Below are positions 1 to 6,442 of a stretch of DNA of 12,311 nucleotides, one piece after another. The stretch's first letter is position 1, and each line of letters opens with the position of its first letter. The notes under the pieces are model-generated. The model made no database searches, was not told where the DNA came from, and was given only the letters and a program-made list of their open reading frames with translations. The translations under genes were made by a program, and so were the position numbers. This stretch comes from Candidatus Zipacnadia bacterium (GTDB lineage: Bacteria > Armatimonadota > Zipacnadia > Zipacnadales > Zipacnadaceae): contig JALGTV010000028.1 of NCBI GenBank assembly GCA_029821215.1, positions 1-12,311 of the forward strand, in the 5' to 3' direction.

Positions 1-197
1 TACCTGTTATTGGCATCGGCGGCAGTGTTGCGCCGGAGGCAGCGGAATTATATGAGCATGGGTTCACCGCCCTGTTCTCTTGTGTTAATGAGCCGATGAG
101 CCTGACCGAAGCCATGGAGCCGACTGCTGCCCGCCGCCTGCTGCGCTTTACCGCCCGACAGATTACTCAACTACTGGTGGCCGGTATGGGGTGCTGA
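1..197 (+). CDS. Glycerate kinase (type 1 family), C-terminal end only
   Basis: The reading frame is open from the left edge (first complete codon at 3) to TGA at 195-197. It encodes the last ~64 residues of a protein that begins here PVIGIGGSVAPEAAELYEHG and continues with FTALFSC, an EPMSLTEAM stretch and a helix ending RQITQLLVAGMGC. This matches the C-terminal end of the GlxK/GarK-type glycerate kinase family (PF02595), where a glycine-rich P-I-x-G-S strand is followed by a Y-x-x-G-[IF]-x-A-x-F-S segment and a final S-L-x-E-A helix. The enzyme phosphorylates D-glycerate with ATP in the cytosol and feeds glycerate into glycolysis or serine metabolism. The catalytic part lies outside the window, so activity cannot be judged. 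The final AMGC-like tail may be affected by a deletion junction, because a foreign-looking fragment follows directly in another frame. Confidence 0.82.
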   Translation, partial: PVIGIGGSVAPEAAELYEHGFTALFSCVNEPMSLTEAMEPTAARRLLRFTARQITQLLVAGMGC

Positions 198-277
198 GCA
201 TTGAACATGAAGACCGGGCCTGGGGGCGAGAGGAAGGGTTTATTAAGGGCCTGCGGCACCTGGAGCAGTTTGTCTGA
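179..277 (+). pseudogene. Remnant: C-terminal tail of a sugar-phosphate isomerase/epimerase-like protein
   Basis: In the frame starting at 179 the DNA reads GRYGVLSIEHEDRAWG, then REEGFIKGLRHLEQFV and TGA at 275-277. G-Y-x-G-V-L-S-I-E-H-E-D followed by an E-E-G-x-x-K-x-L-x-x-L helix is the characteristic last strand and helix of xylose-isomerase-like TIM-barrel sugar-phosphate isomerases/epimerases (IolE/AP-endonuclease-2 superfamily). Only this tail is present: upstream the same DNA encodes glycerate kinase in a different frame, and the remnant frame is closed by TGA at 89-91. The overlap with the kinase stop (195-197) suggests a deletion that joined the end of the kinase gene to the end of an isomerase gene. 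A translated small ORF from GTG 191 (28 codons, stop-start overlap with the kinase) is an alternative reading. The family match is from memory. Confidence 0.5.
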
Positions 278-330
278 AACTACCCTCACCCGCCTGGTAA
301 GGCCACCGAAGCAGCCAATGATAGATAGCA

Positions 331-359
331 GTTGTCGGCCACCATTAAAGGGCGACAAC
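331..359 (+). repeat. Inverted repeat just upstream of the DUF1015 gene
   Basis: GTTGTCG (331-337) is perfectly complementary to CGACAAC (353-359), with CC (339-340) and GG (351-352) able to extend the stem past a one-base bulge. The loop is A/T-rich. It ends 12 bases before the ATG at 372, where no good ribosome binding site is seen. No T-run follows, so a simple terminator is unlikely. It could be an operator or a leader hairpin that affects initiation. Confidence 0.4.
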
Positions 360-371
360 CAATAGACAATT

Positions 372-1643
372 ATGGCAACGGTTAGACCTTTTCGTGGGTG
401 GCGTTATAACCCGCAAAAAATAAGAAACATGGCCAGCGTGCTGGCACCGCCGTATGATGTGATAGGCGAAGCGCAGTTTGCCGATTACTGCGCGCGTAGT
501 CCCTATAATATCGTTCATCTGACCCTGGGTATTGCTCCATTTTCACCGGACCCCTATCGGTCTCGGTATCCGCAGGCAGCTCATGATTTGTGGCATTGGC
601 GGCATGAGGAGATACTGATTCAGGAACAGATGCCCGCAGTTTATGTGTACGAGCAGGACTATGAGGACCCGCTGGAAGGGCCAATTAGGCGGCGGGGTTA
701 CATCGCGGCGGTTAAGTTACACGCCTACGAAGAGCAAGTAATACTGCCCCACGAGCAAATCCGGCCGGCGGTCAAGACCGACCGCTGGTCTCTAATGCGG
801 GCCTGCAAGTGCACTTTCAGCCAGATCTTCGGCTTGTTCTCGGACCCAAGTCGGACTGTTGAGAAGTTAGTGGAGCCAGTTGTGCCACCAACACCGGAGT
901 TTGAGGTTACGGATGACGAGGGGGTCGGGCACCGTATGTGGTGCCTGACCGATCCAGAAATTATTGAGGCTATCAGCGCCGTCATGGCCGACAAGCAGAT
1001 TATCATCGCCGACGGCCATCACCGCTATCAGGCGGCTCTGGCCTATCGGGATGAGATGCGCAGTCAGCAGGGCATCATTGATGAGGCTCCCTGGGAATAT
1101 ACCACGATGTTTCTGTGCAACACCGAGGCAGACACTTTGACTATCCTGCCCTCGCACCGGTTGATCAAGGAGCTGCCGGTGGCGGCGTTTGCTTACTTAC
1201 AGGATCTGTCCGGGAAGTTATTTGCCGTCAGCGAGCATAGGCTGCCTATGGCTTCGGCCCAACGCAGTACGGCAATGCACAAGCTGCTCCAGCAGATGCA
1301 TGAGGCCAGAGCTGATAATCATATCTTTGCCGTTTATACGGGCAACACCGAAGCGTGGCGGAAGCTGGACCTGTCGGTATTGCACTATATCATCCTGCAG
1401 AAGCTCCTGGGGCTTAGCGGCCGATATCTGGAGAGCCAGAAAAACATATCATTTGCCAAAAACGCTGAGGAAACCCTGGCGCTGGTTGATAGAGGAGAGT
1501 CGGCCATAGCCATATTAGTCAATCCACCCAGAGTCTCCGAGGTGATCAAGGTGGCCCAGGCCGGTGACCAGATGCCCCAAAAAGGGACTCATTTCTACCC
1601 TAAGCCGCGGGCGGGCGCAGTCATTTATGATTTACAGGTGTGA
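372..1643 (+). CDS. DUF1015 family protein
   Basis: This 423-residue cytosolic protein has the hallmarks and usual length (~400-450 aa) of the DUF1015 family (PF06245). The N-terminus reads VRPFRGWRYN, then LAPPYDVI (about residues 25-32) and SPYNIVHLTLG. An HEQI motif is near residue 127, and the signature A-D-G-H-H-R-Y lies at residues 213-219. No signal peptide or membrane segment is seen. The start is well fixed: an in-frame TAG at 363-365 leaves only ATG 372, and the conserved RPF motif is at residues 5-7. No clear Shine-Dalgarno precedes it. The biochemical role is not firmly known to me. I recall relatives being linked to ParB/Srx-like folds and free-serine kinase activity, and the nearby glycerate kinase would suit a serine/glycerate connection, but that is inference. 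Confidence 0.88.
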   Translation: MATVRPFRGWRYNPQKIRNMASVLAPPYDVIGEAQFADYCARSPYNIVHLTLGIAPFSPDPYRSRYPQAAHDLWHWRHEEILIQEQMPAVYVYEQDYEDPLEGPIRRRGYIAAVKLHAYEEQVILPHEQIRPAVKTDRWSLMRACKCTFSQIFGLFSDPSRTVEKLVEPVVPPTPEFEVTDDEGVGHRMWCLTDPEIIEAISAVMADKQIIIADGHHRYQAALAYRDEMRSQQGIIDEAPWEYTTMFLCNTEADTLTILPSHRLIKELPVAAFAYLQDLSGKLFAVSEHRLPMASAQRSTAMHKLLQQMHEARADNHIFAVYTGNTEAWRKLDLSVLHYIILQKLLGLSGRYLESQKNISFAKNAEETLALVDRGESAIAILVNPPRVSEVIKVAQAGDQMPQKGTHFYPKPRAGAVIYDLQV

Positions 1644-1737
1644 GGTCATATCTGGTAATTTCTCCAGCTTTGGTAAACAGTTGATTGTAAGCCACAGGCT
1701 GTAGAAGAATGTACAAACTGAAGGGAGGAACTAACTG

Positions 1738-2112
1738 GTGGCCCGACGCATCAGAATAACAGCCGGTGAGGTCAGTGCGACTGCGGAACTGAATGCCACC
1801 CAGACCGCCGAGTTGATTTGGGAGGCCCTGCCCATAGACAGTACCGCCCAGAGGTGGGGCCAGGAGATATACTTTGATATTCCAGTCAATACTGGCAACG
1901 AGAAGGGGCAGGAAACAGTGGAGATGGGCGATTTAGGTTACTGGCCGCCGGGGACAGCTTTTTGCATATTCTTCGGGCCCACCCCGATGAGTGAGGGCGA
2001 GGAGATCCGCCCAGCCAGTCCGGTGACAGTATTTGGCAAGATCGAGGGCGACCCGACCAGGTTCAAGTCAGTAGCATCGGGGACAGCCATAAAAGTCACC
2101 AAAGCTGAATAG
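1738..2112 (+). CDS. Cyclophilin-like fold protein (TM1367-like)
   Basis: A 124-residue soluble protein starting at GTG 1738, with a strong ribosome binding site (AAGGGAGGA, 1721-1729) eight bases upstream. It has the pattern of the TM1367-like cyclophilin-fold family (PF04126): an N-terminal beta region, then W-G-x-E-I-Y-F-x-x-P-V near residues 40-50, and the conserved G-D-x-G-Y-W-P-P-G-x-A-x-C-x-F-F-G-x-T-P-M-S stretch near residues 63-84. P-A-S-x-V-x-V-F-G-K-I and a short C-terminal strand follow. The length is normal for the family. The fold resembles cyclophilin, but these small proteins lack the classical prolyl isomerase active-site set and the cellular role is unknown. It lies 94 bp after DUF1015 and 65 bp before xylulokinase on the same strand, so co-transcription is plausible. 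Confidence 0.85.
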   Translation: MARRIRITAGEVSATAELNATQTAELIWEALPIDSTAQRWGQEIYFDIPVNTGNEKGQETVEMGDLGYWPPGTAFCIFFGPTPMSEGEEIRPASPVTVFGKIEGDPTRFKSVASGTAIKVTKAE

Positions 2113-2177
2113 CCACTGACCGGCATGGTCAAAGGTATCATCAGTTATCCAATTTACCATTACAGGAGGAAATGTGA

Positions 2178-3719
2178 GTGGGTTACTTACTGGGTTTTGA
2201 TGTAGGCACCACGGGGAGTAAAGCACTGCTGATTGACGAAGCCGGCAATGTGGTGGGGCGGGCGCTGAGCGAATATCCGCTCAGTACGCCCCGGCCTAAT
2301 TGGGCGGAACAGGATCCCCGGGATTGGTGGGATGCTACGGTGGCGGCTACCCACAGTGTGCTGGCCGAAGCAGAGATATCAGGAGAGCAGGTGGACGGGG
2401 TGGGGCTGTCTGGACAGATGCACGGCTCGGTATTTCTGGATAAAGATGATGAGGTAATTCGGCCAGCTATTTTGTGGTGCGACCAGCGCACCGCTGAGCA
2501 GTGCCAGTGGATCACCGCAACTGTCGGTGAGGCCGACATCGTCAAGGAAACCTGCAATCCAGTACTGACCGGCTTTACTGCGCCCAAGATTATCTGGCTG
2601 CGAGACAATGAGCCAGAAAACTACGGCCGAGTGCGTAAAGTACTGTTGCCCAAGGACTATATCCGTTTCCGGTTGACCGGCGAGTATGCCACCGAAGTCA
2701 GTGATGCCTCGGGGACCTCGCTGTTTAATGTGCCGCAGCGGCGGTGGTCCCAGCTCATCCTGGATCGCATTGATTTGCCAATTGATTTTCTGCCTCAGGT
2801 CTATGAGTCTCCGGAGGTTACCGGCACTATCAGCACTCAAGTGGCAGAACTGACCGGACTGAAGGCGGGCACGCCAGTGGTCGGTGGTGGGGGTGACCAG
2901 GCGGCCGGGGCGGTGGGCAACGGCATTGTCCAGACAGGGGTGGTGTCCTCAACAGTAGGCACTTCAGGGGTGGTGTTCGCCTACCTGGATAAGCCGCTGA
3001 TGGATGAGCAACTGCGTACCCACACTTTTTGCCACGCTGTCCCGGGCAAATGGCACGTGATGGGAGTGATGCTGTCCGCGGGTGGTTCACTGCGCTGGCT
3101 GCGCGATAGTTTATGTGCTGCCGAGCAAGCGGTAGCCGCTAACACGGGCCGTGATCCATACGAGTATATGACTGCCGCGGCCGCTACGGTGCCGCCGGGC
3201 AGCGAAGGATTGTTATTCTTGCCCTACCTGACCGGGGAGCGCACTCCTTACCCCAATCCTGATGCCACTGGTGTTTTCTTTGGCCTGACCCTGCGCCACA
3301 CCAAGGCCCACATGATTCGGGCTGTCATGGAAGGAGTGGCCATGGGGCTGCGCGATTCGCTGGAGATAATCAAAGACATGGGGGTAGAGCTGACCCAGAT
3401 TAGAGCCTCCGGTGGCGGGGCACGAAGCCAGTTGTGGCGGCAGATCCAGGCCGATGTAACTGGCTGGCCCCATTGTACTATCAACGTGGACGAGGGCCCG
3501 GCCTTAGGGGTGGCGCTGTTAGCCGGGGTAGGAGTGGGAACATACAATAGCGTGGCCGAGGCATGCCAGGCGACGATTGCAGTGGTGGACGAAGTAGAAC
3601 CGGATGCCGCCCGGCAACAGTGGTATCAAGGCTACTATCAGCTATACGGGCAGTTGTATCGGCAACTGGAGGGCAGTTTTGAGGTTAGGCAGCGGCTGGT
3701 GCTGGATCAGTCGCGGTAG
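2178..3719 (+). CDS. xylB: Xylulokinase (FGGY carbohydrate kinase)
   Basis: This 513-residue enzyme should phosphorylate D-xylulose with ATP to xylulose 5-phosphate for the pentose phosphate pathway. The GTG start at 2178 has AGGAGGA (2164-2170) seven bases upstream; the ATG at 2172 is followed at once by a stop. The FGGY N-lobe begins LLGFDVGTTGSK (Asp8). GLSGQMHG, with M81-H82-G83, is the sugar-binding signature typical of XylB. W-C-D-Q-R-T follows near residue 100. The second lobe has GGGGDQAAGA with Asp240, equivalent to the catalytic base Asp233 of E. coli XylB, and the phosphate-binding STVGTSG stretch near 257-263. A-S-G-G-G-A-R-S near 412-419 is the adenosine-binding motif. All expected motifs are present and the length is normal. 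No xylose isomerase gene is seen in the window, so the substrate call rests on motifs. Other FGGY sugars are possible but less likely. Confidence 0.92.
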   Translation: MGYLLGFDVGTTGSKALLIDEAGNVVGRALSEYPLSTPRPNWAEQDPRDWWDATVAATHSVLAEAEISGEQVDGVGLSGQMHGSVFLDKDDEVIRPAILWCDQRTAEQCQWITATVGEADIVKETCNPVLTGFTAPKIIWLRDNEPENYGRVRKVLLPKDYIRFRLTGEYATEVSDASGTSLFNVPQRRWSQLILDRIDLPIDFLPQVYESPEVTGTISTQVAELTGLKAGTPVVGGGGDQAAGAVGNGIVQTGVVSSTVGTSGVVFAYLDKPLMDEQLRTHTFCHAVPGKWHVMGVMLSAGGSLRWLRDSLCAAEQAVAANTGRDPYEYMTAAAATVPPGSEGLLFLPYLTGERTPYPNPDATGVFFGLTLRHTKAHMIRAVMEGVAMGLRDSLEIIKDMGVELTQIRASGGGARSQLWRQIQADVTGWPHCTINVDEGPALGVALLAGVGVGTYNSVAEACQATIAVVDEVEPDAARQQWYQGYYQLYGQLYRQLEGSFEVRQRLVLDQSR

Positions 3720-3795
3720 GGCTATCACGACGGCAGCCTGGATCAGTAGATAGCGAGTGATAAAATTGGTAGGGACCCAGGGTCGGCGAGGGGCA

Positions 3796-3827
3796 ATTTC
3801 GGGCCGATGACGGATTTTGCCGGAAAT
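3796..3827 (+). repeat. Imperfect inverted repeat abutting the response-regulator promoter
   Basis: ATTTCGGGC (3796-3804) pairs with GCCGGAAAT (3819-3827) at eight of nine positions around a 14-base spacer. It ends five bases before the -35 hexamer at 3832. It could be an operator for a repressor or activator, or a weak terminator for xylulokinase. A second short palindrome, GACCC-A-GGGTC, lies at 3774-3784. Neither is known to me as a defined site. Confidence 0.3.
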
Positions 3828-3831
3828 GGGT

Positions 3832-3861
3832 TTGACAATGGCAGCGACATTCTGATATAAT
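3832..3861 (+). promoter_or_regulatory. Housekeeping sigma promoter with extended -10 (response regulator)
   Basis: TTGACA at 3832-3837 and TATAAT at 3856-3861 are both exact consensus hexamers with an 18-base spacer. TG at 3853-3854 gives an extended -10 (TGATATAAT). Transcription should start near 3868, leaving about 76 bases of leader before ATG 3944. The first transcribed bases contain the palindrome GTGTACAC (3871-3878). Confidence 0.85.
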
Positions 3862-3876
3862 GATTGGCAAGTGTAC

Positions 3877-3912
3877 ACCAGGGGACTAAATACGCGAGCC
3901 CACGGGCCTGGT
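3877..3912 (+). promoter_or_regulatory. Predicted hairpin in the 5' leader of the response regulator
   Basis: ACCAGG (3877-3882) can pair with CCTGGT (3907-3912). Alternatively GCCC (3898-3901) pairs with GGGC (3904-3907); the two pairings share bases. The structure lies between the predicted transcription start and the AAGGAGG ribosome site (3927-3933). I do not recognise a riboswitch class, so this is only a possible leader fold. Confidence 0.3.
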
Positions 3913-3943
3913 AAAGGCGACTGGCGAAGGAGGCTATAGTCGT

Positions 3944-4363
3944 ATGGCCAAGAAAATTTTAGTTGTTGATGATGAACGCCACATTGTCCGGCTTGTGCAG
4001 GTTAACTTAGATAGAGCGGGATACGAGGTAGCAGTAGCTTATGATGGGATAGAGGCACTGAAGAAGGTAAGCGAAGACAAGCCCGACATGGTGATCCTGG
4101 ACGTAATGATGCCGCGCATGGACGGCTTTGAGGTGCTGAAAAAGCTGCAGGCCGATGAGGACACCAAGGATATCCCGGTGATAATGCTTACTGCCAAGGC
4201 CCAGGATGCCGACATCTTTAAGGGTTGGTCCTCGGGGGTCAGTTCATATTTGACCAAGCCCTTTAATCCTCGGGAGCTGCTGACTTTCGTGGAGCGCATC
4301 TTCCAAAGCATAGAAGAACCAGGCACAGGCGGCTATGATGAGGAGACAGTCTGGGAAGTGTAG
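3944..4363 (+). CDS. Receiver-only (CheY-like) response regulator
   Basis: A 139-residue cytosolic protein made of a single receiver domain plus a short acidic tail (about residues 121-139). The phosphorylation machinery is complete: acidic pair D9-D10 in LVVDDE, phospho-acceptor D53 in VILDVMMPRMDG, T83 in MLTAKAQD, switch aromatic Y102 and K105 in YLTKPF. The loop before Y102 reads GVSS instead of the common GADD. There is no DNA-binding or enzymatic output domain, so output must be by protein-protein interaction. The ATG is preceded by AAGGAGG (3927-3933) with ten bases of spacing. It has its own strong promoter and a downstream terminator-like hairpin, and no histidine kinase is adjacent, so it is an orphan monocistronic regulator. 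Function is unknown; chemotaxis is not supported by the neighbours. Confidence 0.93.
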   Translation: MAKKILVVDDERHIVRLVQVNLDRAGYEVAVAYDGIEALKKVSEDKPDMVILDVMMPRMDGFEVLKKLQADEDTKDIPVIMLTAKAQDADIFKGWSSGVSSYLTKPFNPRELLTFVERIFQSIEEPGTGGYDEETVWEV

Positions 4364-4410
4364 TCACGGGAACGCCGCTGACCCGCGCCGATAATCAACG
4401 AGAATGCTTT

Positions 4411-4444
4411 TTGGGGACGCTAACTATAGGCGTCCCCAATTTCT
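4411..4444 (+). terminator. Rho-independent terminator after the response regulator
   Basis: TTGGGGACGC (4411-4420) is perfectly complementary to GCGTCCCCAA (4430-4439), a 10-bp GC-rich stem with a nine-base loop, followed by a short T-rich tract TTTCT (4440-4444). It sits about 50 bases after the stop codon and before the next promoter, as expected for an intrinsic terminator, although the T-tract is short. Confidence 0.72.
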
Positions 4445-4488
4445 ATAGGGATATAACGGATCAAGTTAATCCAGTATGGGTCATATGT

Positions 4489-4516
4489 TTGACAAACCCC
4501 ATCCGGCGACTATAAT
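4489..4516 (+). promoter_or_regulatory. Housekeeping sigma promoter (ABC exporter unit)
   Basis: TTGACA (4489-4494) and TATAAT (4511-4516) are exact consensus boxes with a 16-base spacer. The start of transcription would be near 4523, only about 33 bases before the earliest start codon of the exporter. It separates the exporter/hydrolase pair from the response regulator unit. Confidence 0.83.
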
Positions 4517-4555
4517 ACCCACGATGTACTTAAATAACCACCAACCAGTGGAGTT

Positions 4556-6385
4556 GTGTTGGCTGATATGTCGCTAATGCTGAGACTGTTACAATTTGGG
4601 CGGCGGTATCGCTGGCAAATAGCAGGGGCAGTGTTGTTGGTTTTCCTGGCCACTGGCTTGAATATGTTGCTGCCGTGGATATTTGGCACCATCATTGACA
4701 AGTTGGTGGAATTTGATGCGCTCAATGCAGCCGAGCGGACGGCGGCCCGTCCCGATATCACCCGCTTCATTGTAGTTATTTGTGTAGTGCTGGGCGGAAT
4801 ATATGTGGCCCAGTGGATTGTTAGCTACATGCGTAGCCTACTGCTGCTGGTTGTGGGCAACCGCATCGTTTTTGACATCCGCCAGCGACTGTTCCGTCAC
4901 CTCCAGCGACTCTCTCTGCGGTTCTTTGAGACCAATTCCAGCGGCTGGATTATGTCTCGGGTACTGTATGATGTCGAGGCAGTCCAGAGTATTCTCAGTA
5001 ATCAGTTAGTCGACATCATTACCAATGTCGTCACCATGATAGTAGTGCTGATCATTCTGTACTGGTATAGTTGGCAACTGGCGATAGTGGCGACGGTGGC
5101 TCTCCCTCTGTATGTGCTCAACTTTCTGCTGCTAAAGCGGCGCATCCGTCACCTTTCCCGAGAGGCCCGCAGCCAGTATTCCCAGGTGTACGCTACTCTC
5201 TCGGAGGCCATCTCCGGGATTCGGGTCATCAAGTCCTTCGCCCGCGAACAGTGGGAAGCCCGCGGCTTTGTCAAGGAGATTCGCCAGACCATTCACCTCA
5301 ATATCAATCTGGGCCGGTGGCGAGCTATACTCGGGGTCAATGCTGGTCTGCTCACTCAAATAGCCAATGTGGCGATCCTGGCAATCGGCAGCTACTTGAT
5401 TCTCTACACCGATACCTTCACCATCGGCGGTCTGGTGGCCTTCCGCACCTATGTGAGCATGCTGTATACCCCGATTATTGCCCTGGTTACCATCAGCGAT
5501 GTAATCAACTGGGCATCGGCGGCGATGGAGCGCATCTTCGAGACCCTGGATACCGTTCCCAGTGTCCAGGAAGCCAAGGAGCCGATTCGGCTACGAAAGA
5601 TTGAGGGCCGCGTGGAGATGCGCCATGTGTACTTCTCCTACGAACCCACCGAGCCAGTGCTGCGGGATATTAACTTAGTGGCCGAGCCCGGGCAGGTAAT
5701 TGCCCTGGTGGGGCCGTCGGGGGGCGGCAAGACCACTATGGTCCATTTGATTCCTCGGTTCTACGACCCCACTTCGGGCCAGGTACTTATTGATGGCCAC
5801 GACCTGCGGGATGTTTCGCTGCGGAGCCTGCGACAACAAATAGGTATGGTGATGCAGGAAAGCTTTCTGTTCTCCGGCACCCTCCGCGATAACATAAAAT
5901 ACAGTAAGCCCGGTGCCAGTGAAGAGGAAGTGGTCCAAGCCGCCATCGCCGCCAATGCCCATGACTTCATTATGGACTTTCCCGACGGCTATGAGACCCG
6001 CGTAGGCGAGCGCGGCGCTCGTTTGTCCGGAGGCCAGCGCCAGCGCATTACCATCGCCCGAGCTATTCTGCATAATCCGCGCATACTTATCCTGGATGAG
6101 GCCACCTCAGATCTGGATTCGGAGGCTGAAGCTCTCATCCAAGAGGCACTGGAATATCTGATGCAGAACCGCACTACTTTCATCATTGCCCATCGGCTTT
6201 CCACGGTAATTAACGCCGACAAGATACTGGTCGTGGAGGAAGGGGAGATAGTTGAAGAAGGCACACATGCCCAGTTAGCAACGGCCGGCGGGGTCTACGA
6301 GAGACTCTGTGAAGTGCAGTTCAAACAGGCCCAGGACAAAATAGAGAAGCATCAGGCAAACGACCAAAAGGCTCGCTCAGCATAA
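4556..6385 (+). CDS. ABC exporter half-transporter (fused permease and ATPase)
   Basis: This ~609-residue inner-membrane protein has an N-terminal six-helix exporter domain (about residues 15-330) fused to a C-terminal ATPase domain (about 350-590), the usual size of MsbA/BmrA/MdlB-type half-transporters that work as dimers. ATPase motifs are intact: Walker A GPSGGGKTT (386-394, Lys392), Q-loop in VMQESFLFSGT, signature LSGGQ (490-494), Walker B ILILDE with Asp514 and Glu515, and H-loop His546 in IIAHRLSTV. A homodimer is likely because no second half-gene is adjacent. Substrate cannot be read from sequence; lipid, glycolipid, peptide or drug are all possible. The start is uncertain: GTG 4556 is only two bases after GGAG (4550-4553), TTG 4559 has better spacing (five bases), and ATG 4568 is also possible. 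It is followed after 12-57 bp by a secreted hydrolase, probably in one transcript. Confidence 0.93.
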   Translation: MLADMSLMLRLLQFGRRYRWQIAGAVLLVFLATGLNMLLPWIFGTIIDKLVEFDALNAAERTAARPDITRFIVVICVVLGGIYVAQWIVSYMRSLLLLVVGNRIVFDIRQRLFRHLQRLSLRFFETNSSGWIMSRVLYDVEAVQSILSNQLVDIITNVVTMIVVLIILYWYSWQLAIVATVALPLYVLNFLLLKRRIRHLSREARSQYSQVYATLSEAISGIRVIKSFAREQWEARGFVKEIRQTIHLNINLGRWRAILGVNAGLLTQIANVAILAIGSYLILYTDTFTIGGLVAFRTYVSMLYTPIIALVTISDVINWASAAMERIFETLDTVPSVQEAKEPIRLRKIEGRVEMRHVYFSYEPTEPVLRDINLVAEPGQVIALVGPSGGGKTTMVHLIPRFYDPTSGQVLIDGHDLRDVSLRSLRQQIGMVMQESFLFSGTLRDNIKYSKPGASEEEVVQAAIAANAHDFIMDFPDGYETRVGERGARLSGGQRQRITIARAILHNPRILILDEATSDLDSEAEALIQEALEYLMQNRTTFIIAHRLSTVINADKILVVEEGEIVEEGTHAQLATAGGVYERLCEVQFKQAQDKIEKHQANDQKARSA

Positions 6386-6442
6386 CAATGGACATCTATG
6401 CGCTGGCCAGCTAATACGAGTATATCTTCTGATAAGGTTAGG

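Noticed and set aside
198..371. 63-codon minus-strand open frame spanning 167-358
   Set aside because: Antisense shadow of the isomerase-like tail and the hairpin; composition and context do not support a gene.
1644..1737. Possible promoter (TTGATT at 1681) before the cyclophilin-fold gene
   Set aside because: No acceptable -10 box at 16-18 bases; short gap is more consistent with read-through from DUF1015.
3700..3749. Direct repeat CTGGATCAGT around the end of xylulokinase
   Set aside because: Only two 10-bp copies, one inside coding sequence; no further units and no link to an element boundary.
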